A model generated the notes under the pieces. That model searched no databases. It worked only from the letters and a program-made list of their open reading frames with translations, and had not been told where the DNA came from. Positions 60,574 through 64,000 of a stretch of 64,000 bases of DNA are shown piece by piece. The DNA is from Hyphomicrobiales bacterium (GTDB lineage: Bacteria > Pseudomonadota > Alphaproteobacteria > Rhizobiales > Xanthobacteraceae): positions 1 to 64,000 of the forward strand of contig JAKFVL010000009.1 of assembly GCA_021732215.1 (NCBI GenBank). Reading direction: 5' to 3'. A program made the position numbers and the translations under genes. How positions within the stretch are numbered: position 1 is the stretch's first letter; every line of letters begins with the position of its first letter.

Positions 60574-63500
60574 TCAGGCAAAGCGGAAGTCATCCACCGT
60601 CAAGTTTGCCTTGTTGACGCCGATCAAGGTGATGCTCGACCCGTCGCTGTACTCAACCTGGGCGCCGATCGCCGTGTCACGGAACGCACTCGACGCCTGC
60701 AGCGCGGCGAAGTCTGCGAATACTGACTGATCAAGCTGAAGGATATCGTGATCCGAGCCCGAGCCGGCACGGAAGTCGAACACGAGATCGCGGCCGTTAC
60801 CACTGGCGTTGAACTCAAAGATGAAGGTGTCAGTGCCGGCGCCGCCGTACAGCAGATCGTTGCCTGCGCCGCCGTCGATGGTGTCATTGCCCTCGTCGCC
60901 GAAGATTGTATCGCGACCGCTATTTCCGTTCAGCGTGTCATTCCCCGAACCGCCGAAGATGAAGTCGTTGCCTTCCCCGGCATTGACGATGTCGTTGCCA
61001 CCCTGGGCAAAGATAAAATCGCCGCCGCCGCGGGCGTTGATCAGATCGACGCCATTGGTCCCGAAGATGAGGTTGGCGCCGTTGGTGCCATTGATCACGT
61101 TGGCATCGGTCTCGCCGGTTACTGTCAGCGTGAAGGTACCGGTAGACGGTGCCTGCAGGCTGTCCTTGACAGTGTAGTTGATCGAGACCGTCGCATTGTC
61201 CCCGTCGTTGAGGCCGTCAAACAGGTTGCCCGGATTGAACTGAAGCTGTCCGTTCGGAGCAATCGAGAAAGCCGACTGGGCTTGCGCATTGCTGAGAGCG
61301 ATGCCGTTCACCCCGGTCACCTGGAAGGCGGTGAGGCTCAGCGGCAAGTCGCCTTCAATATCGGTATCGTTGCCAACCAGATTGAACGACTTGGTCTCAT
61401 TTTCTCCGGCAGTACCGACATCGGCGACCGCCGTCGGCGCGTCGTTGACCGGTGCGATGGCGACGTTCACTGACGTCGCCACCGGCGGCGCGATGCCGTC
61501 GCTAACGAGTATCGTGAAACTGTCACTGCCGTTGAAGTTCAGGTTTGGCGTGTAGATGTACTGACCCTGCGAATTGACGCTGACGGCACCATTCTGCGCC
61601 GCCTGCGCTCCGGTGCCGACCGTGTAGGTCAGCGTATTGCTGTCCACATCATTGGCCACGATCTGGCCAGTGACCGGTGTGTCCTCGCTGGTCGAGGCAG
61701 CAACCGGCGTCGTGACGGTCGGCGCATCGTTCACCGGATTGACGGTAACGTTCACCACCGCCGCCACCGGCGGCGCGATGCCGTCGCTGACAAGGATCGT
61801 GAAGCTGTCGCTACCGTTGAAGTTCAAGGCCGGCGTGTAGGTGTACTGGCCCTGCGCATTCACAGTGACGGTGCCGTTCTGCGGACCTTGCTGGCCGGTG
61901 ACGGCCGTGTAGGTCAGCGTATCGCCGTCCACATCGCTCGCGGCGACCTGGCCGGAGAACGGCGCGTCTTCGTCGGTGGTGATGGACGCTGGCGCAGTGC
62001 TCGGCGCATCGTTCACCGCGGTGACGGTGAAGGAAACCTTGCCGACATCCGCGCCGCCAAAACTATCGCTGATCGTATAGTCGAACGAAGCCGGGCCGTT
62101 GAAATTAGCCGCCGGAGTAAACCGGATACCGCCCGAAACGATCTCAGCCGTGCCGCCGACAGAATTCGCGAGCGCCGTGATCGACAGCGTGTCGAGATCC
62201 GCGTCAGTATCGTTGCCAAGAATGTTAGCGAACGGGATGACGAACGCCGCTGCATCCTCTGCAACAGTCGCCGCGGTGTCGTCGATGGCCACCGGACCGC
62301 GATTGACGATCGCACCGCTGATGCCGTTGCGGTCGAGTTCCTGACCGTTGGCGAACACCACCTTTTCGATGCCGCCGCCGGTGCGCTGATCCCTGAGCGT
62401 GATCACGCTGCCGTCGGCCAGCTCAATCTGGGTGTCGTTGCCGAGCCGGCGGAACGTGGCATTCGCAGCATTGATATCCGCAAACGCAAGCGTGTCGGTA
62501 TCGGCGGGCGTATTCGCAGCCTCGGTGATCGTATCCGAGCCTTCGCCAAGTTTGTAGGTGTAGGTGTCCGAACCGGAGCCGCCATTGGAACTGTCGTTAC
62601 CGATGCCGCCAACCAGCAGGTCGTTACCTTCATTGCCACGGAGACGGTCATCTCCCGCCCCGCCGTAGACCTTGTCGTCGCCGGCATCGCCGAACACGAA
62701 GTCATTGCCTTCGCCGCCTTCGAGCCGGTCGTTGCCTTCGCCGCCCTCGATAACGTCGTCACCGCCCCCACCTTGGACAAAGTCGTCACCGCCGAGCGAC
62801 CGAACACGGTCGTCGCTGGCCTTGGCGAAGATCGAGTCTACACCCGCGGTACCCAGAAGATCGTCTTCGCCATCGGTGCCCAGGATCGGCAGCACCGTAT
62901 CATTGAGGCCATTGGCACGAAGATTCTGGATGCGCGTATCTTGCGCCGGTGTCGTGTCAACCTCGTTGTAAGGATTAACCGAGAACTGCGTCGCAGTATA
63001 CTCGGCGAAGGCGTCCTGCTCGAAGCCGTCGTCGGTGAACCGCGCAAGACCTGTGCGATCTGCGACATCGTCGATCGAAGACGTGTCGGGCGACAGATCG
63101 ACTCGGTTGGCGAAGGTCGGATTTGCAGCGATGTACTCCGCGAACCTGAACCCGTCCGGACGAGCGAAGGTGCCGCCTGTTTGCGGCGCACCGATCAGGA
63201 AGGTAAGCGTCACCATCCGGATGGCCGCCGGAGCATCGGCAACAACTTCACCGTTCTGCACGACGACCGCGATCACATGATCGTTCTCATCGACCAGCGT
63301 GACCGACTGAACGCGGTCACCAGCTGGACGGTTCACATCGAAGCTGAAGCGCAGACCGCCGACCTGGGCGAAGATGGCGCCCAGGTTGGACACGCCATTC
63401 TCAAGCGCCTCCAATAACTGCTGCGGCGTCAGCGTCACGAGGCTGAGTGCGTTGTTGAAGCGCAGCGAGTTCGCGATGTCGAGCTGCGAAATTTCGCCCT

Positions 63501-64000
63501 CTTCCTTGCCCGCTTCCGGATTTGCACCCGGAGGTAGTTCCTGCGACACGCCGCCGACCGCTTCGACCCTGCCGATCGAGTCTCGGATGCCGCCACCGTT
63601 CTTGATCGAAATCTGAACTGTGCCGTCGTACTTGGTTTGCGCATACCAGAGATTGGCATCGGCCGAGAGATTGCCGAGATTGGTTTCCTCCGCGCGAACT
63701 TCCTGGCGGCGGCCTTCGAGGTAGACGTCCGTGCGTCCGAAGGTGTTGCCATCTTGCGTGGTAATGACGTTATCGAGACCGATTGTGATGTCCCCGATCA
63801 GGTCTCCGCGACTGCCCTGCTCGAAGGCGGCATCGAGATCGCCGTCGCCGTCGATGTCGATCTGGTTAGCGTACAAGTCATCGACCGTATCCTGGTTCGC
63901 GGCAAAAGCACCGCTGACATTCGGATCGATGCTGTTCGCAATCAGATCACCGTTCTGGTCGAATTCCACCACTAGCCGGCCGACGTAAGAGTATTCACCA
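60574..64000 (-). CDS. Giant secreted RTX protein with 5'-nucleotidase C-terminal domain (partial, N-terminus beyond edge)
   Basis: At least 1140 residues are in the window; the frame is open at the right edge (..GEYSYVGRLVVEFDQNGDL). Counting from a GTG codon at 63972, a 5'-nucleotidase C-terminal domain (about 80-340; YDGTVQISIKNGGGIRDSIG) is followed by RTX nonapeptides (365-470), four Ig/cadherin-like repeats (560-953), a second RTX block (957-1050) and a C-terminal uncleaved secretion region ending TVDDFRFA. The metallophosphoesterase half should lie beyond the edge. A phosphate-scavenging extracellular nucleotidase exported by the type I genes downstream is the likely role. Confidence 0.93.
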   Translation of the reverse strand, partial: GEYSYVGRLVVEFDQNGDLIANSIDPNVSGAFAANQDTVDDLYANQIDIDGDGDLDAAFEQGSRGDLIGDITIGLDNVITTQDGNTFGRTDVYLEGRRQEVRAEETNLGNLSADANLWYAQTKYDGTVQISIKNGGGIRDSIGRVEAVGGVSQELPPGANPEAGKEEGEISQLDIANSLRFNNALSLVTLTPQQLLEALENGVSNLGAIFAQVGGLRFSFDVNRPAGDRVQSVTLVDENDHVIAVVVQNGEVVADAPAAIRMVTLTFLIGAPQTGGTFARPDGFRFAEYIAANPTFANRVDLSPDTSSIDDVADRTGLARFTDDGFEQDAFAEYTATQFSVNPYNEVDTTPAQDTRIQNLRANGLNDTVLPILGTDGEDDLLGTAGVDSIFAKASDDRVRSLGGDDFVQGGGGDDVIEGGEGNDRLEGGEGNDFVFGDAGDDKVYGGAGDDRLRGNEGNDLLVGGIGNDSSNGGSGSDTYTYKLGEGSDTITEAANTPADTDTLAFADINAANATFRRLGNDTQIELADGSVITLRDQRTGGGIEKVVFANGQELDRNGISGAIVNRGPVAIDDTAATVAEDAAAFVIPFANILGNDTDADLDTLSITALANSVGGTAEIVSGGIRFTPAANFNGPASFDYTISDSFGGADVGKVSFTVTAVNDAPSTAPASITTDEDAPFSGQVAASDVDGDTLTYTAVTGQQGPQNGTVTVNAQGQYTYTPALNFNGSDSFTILVSDGIAPPVAAVVNVTVNPVNDAPTVTTPVAASTSEDTPVTGQIVANDVDSNTLTYTVGTGAQAAQNGAVSVNSQGQYIYTPNLNFNGSDSFTILVSDGIAPPVATSVNVAIAPVNDAPTAVADVGTAGENETKSFNLVGNDTDIEGDLPLSLTAFQVTGVNGIALSNAQAQSAFSIAPNGQLQFNPGNLFDGLNDGDNATVSINYTVKDSLQAPSTGTFTLTVTGETDANVINGTNGANLIFGTNGVDLINARGGGDFIFAQGGNDIVNAGEGNDFIFGGSGNDTLNGNSGRDTIFGDEGNDTIDGGAGNDLLYGGAGTDTFIFEFNASGNGRDLVFDFRAGSGSDHDILQLDQSVFADFAALQASSAFRDTAIGAQVEYSDGSSITLIGVNKANLTVDDFRFA
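60823..61104 (-). repeat. RTX repeat block 2
   Basis: Regular nonapeptides (GGNDIVNAGEGNDFIFGGSG, DTIFGDEGNDTIDGGAGND) just before the C-terminal secretion region, the normal position for type I substrates. Confidence 0.92.
61444..61995 (-). repeat. Two near-identical 276-bp tandem units in the RTX gene
   Basis: Units 61720-61995 and 61444-61719 each code about 92 residues and share LNFNGSDSFTILVSDGIAPP and PVNDAP exactly. They are Ig/cadherin-like (VCBS-type) domains. The flanking two repeats are more diverged, so this pair is a recent duplication. Confidence 0.8.
62563..62880 (-). repeat. RTX repeat block 1
   Basis: About ten GGxGxDxUx nonapeptides coded on the minus strand (GGEGNDRLEGGEGNDFVFG and neighbours), forming a Ca2+-binding beta-roll. 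Two early units are degenerate (SIFAKASDDRV). Confidence 0.9.

Noticed and set aside
61888-63417. 509-codon plus-strand frame inside the RTX gene
   Set aside because: Antisense image of low-complexity RTX and repeat coding; composition, not a gene.
1-64000. tRNA, rRNA, CRISPR arrays, insertion sequences, integrases
   Set aside because: None was recognised by eye; no regularly spaced repeats outside the coding repeats, and no transposase-like frame.

Overview
The window is a GC-rich alphaproteobacterial chromosome segment with dense, often overlapping genes. The gene content points to the Bradyrhizobium/Afipia/Rhodopseudomonas group (Nitrobacteraceae): a rhizobial-type hmu haem locus with HutX and an IsdG-like monooxygenase, a full C-P lyase operon with a second phnM/DUF1045 set, and several branched-chain-type and peptide-type ABC transporters next to CoA-ester enzymes. 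Genus is inferred from family knowledge, not from a marker gene. I saw no tRNA, rRNA, CRISPR array, insertion sequence or prophage.

Layout. 1-3.4 kb (minus): a GMC oxidoreductase cut by the left edge, an isopropylmalate/tartrate-type dehydrogenase and an orphan NrtA/CmpA-like binding protein. 3.9-9.55 kb (plus): a complete five-gene peptide-type ABC importer. 9.56-15.0 kb: a CaiB-type CoA transferase and enoyl-CoA hydratase operon, a divergent AraC-type regulator, then a flavin-reductase-like protein and a branched-chain-type binding protein. Both flanks of the regulator carry the same TTGGCA-N16-TTGGCA operator ahead of a promoter-like sequence. 15.2-21.65 kb: an HxlR-regulated locus with an acyl-CoA synthetase, two atypical SDRs, a GST, a HCCA-isomerase/kappa-GST-like protein, a broken CoA transferase and an acyl-CoA dehydrogenase stub. 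A 15-bp operator recurs three times here.

21.7-35.9 kb: a phosphonate island. phnGHIJKLMN and phnCDEE lie on the minus strand and phnF on the plus strand. A divergent plus-strand set holds a hexapeptide transferase, a second PhnM and a DUF1045 2H-phosphoesterase. phnP is absent, and the 2H protein is a candidate stand-in.

35.9-48.3 kb: a likely long minus-strand operon next to a divergent LysR gene. It starts with a cis-3-chloroacrylate dehalogenase/Cg10062-like tautomerase that keeps all six catalytic residues, continues with a branched-chain-type ABC transporter with two permease pairs and two LivG-type ATPases, then a YtkA-like secreted protein and an intact CaiB-SDR-GST module paralogous to the one at 17.9-19.9 kb. 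This operon is my best candidate for an undescribed catabolic system.

48.4-57.4 kb: haem uptake (tonB-exbD-exbB, hutX, hmuQ, hmuR on minus; hemP, hmuTUV on plus) around a 29-bp dyad. 57.4-64 kb: a type I secretion pair (HlyD-like and PrtD-like) downstream of a giant RTX protein with a 5'-nucleotidase C-terminal domain, whose N-terminus lies beyond the right edge.
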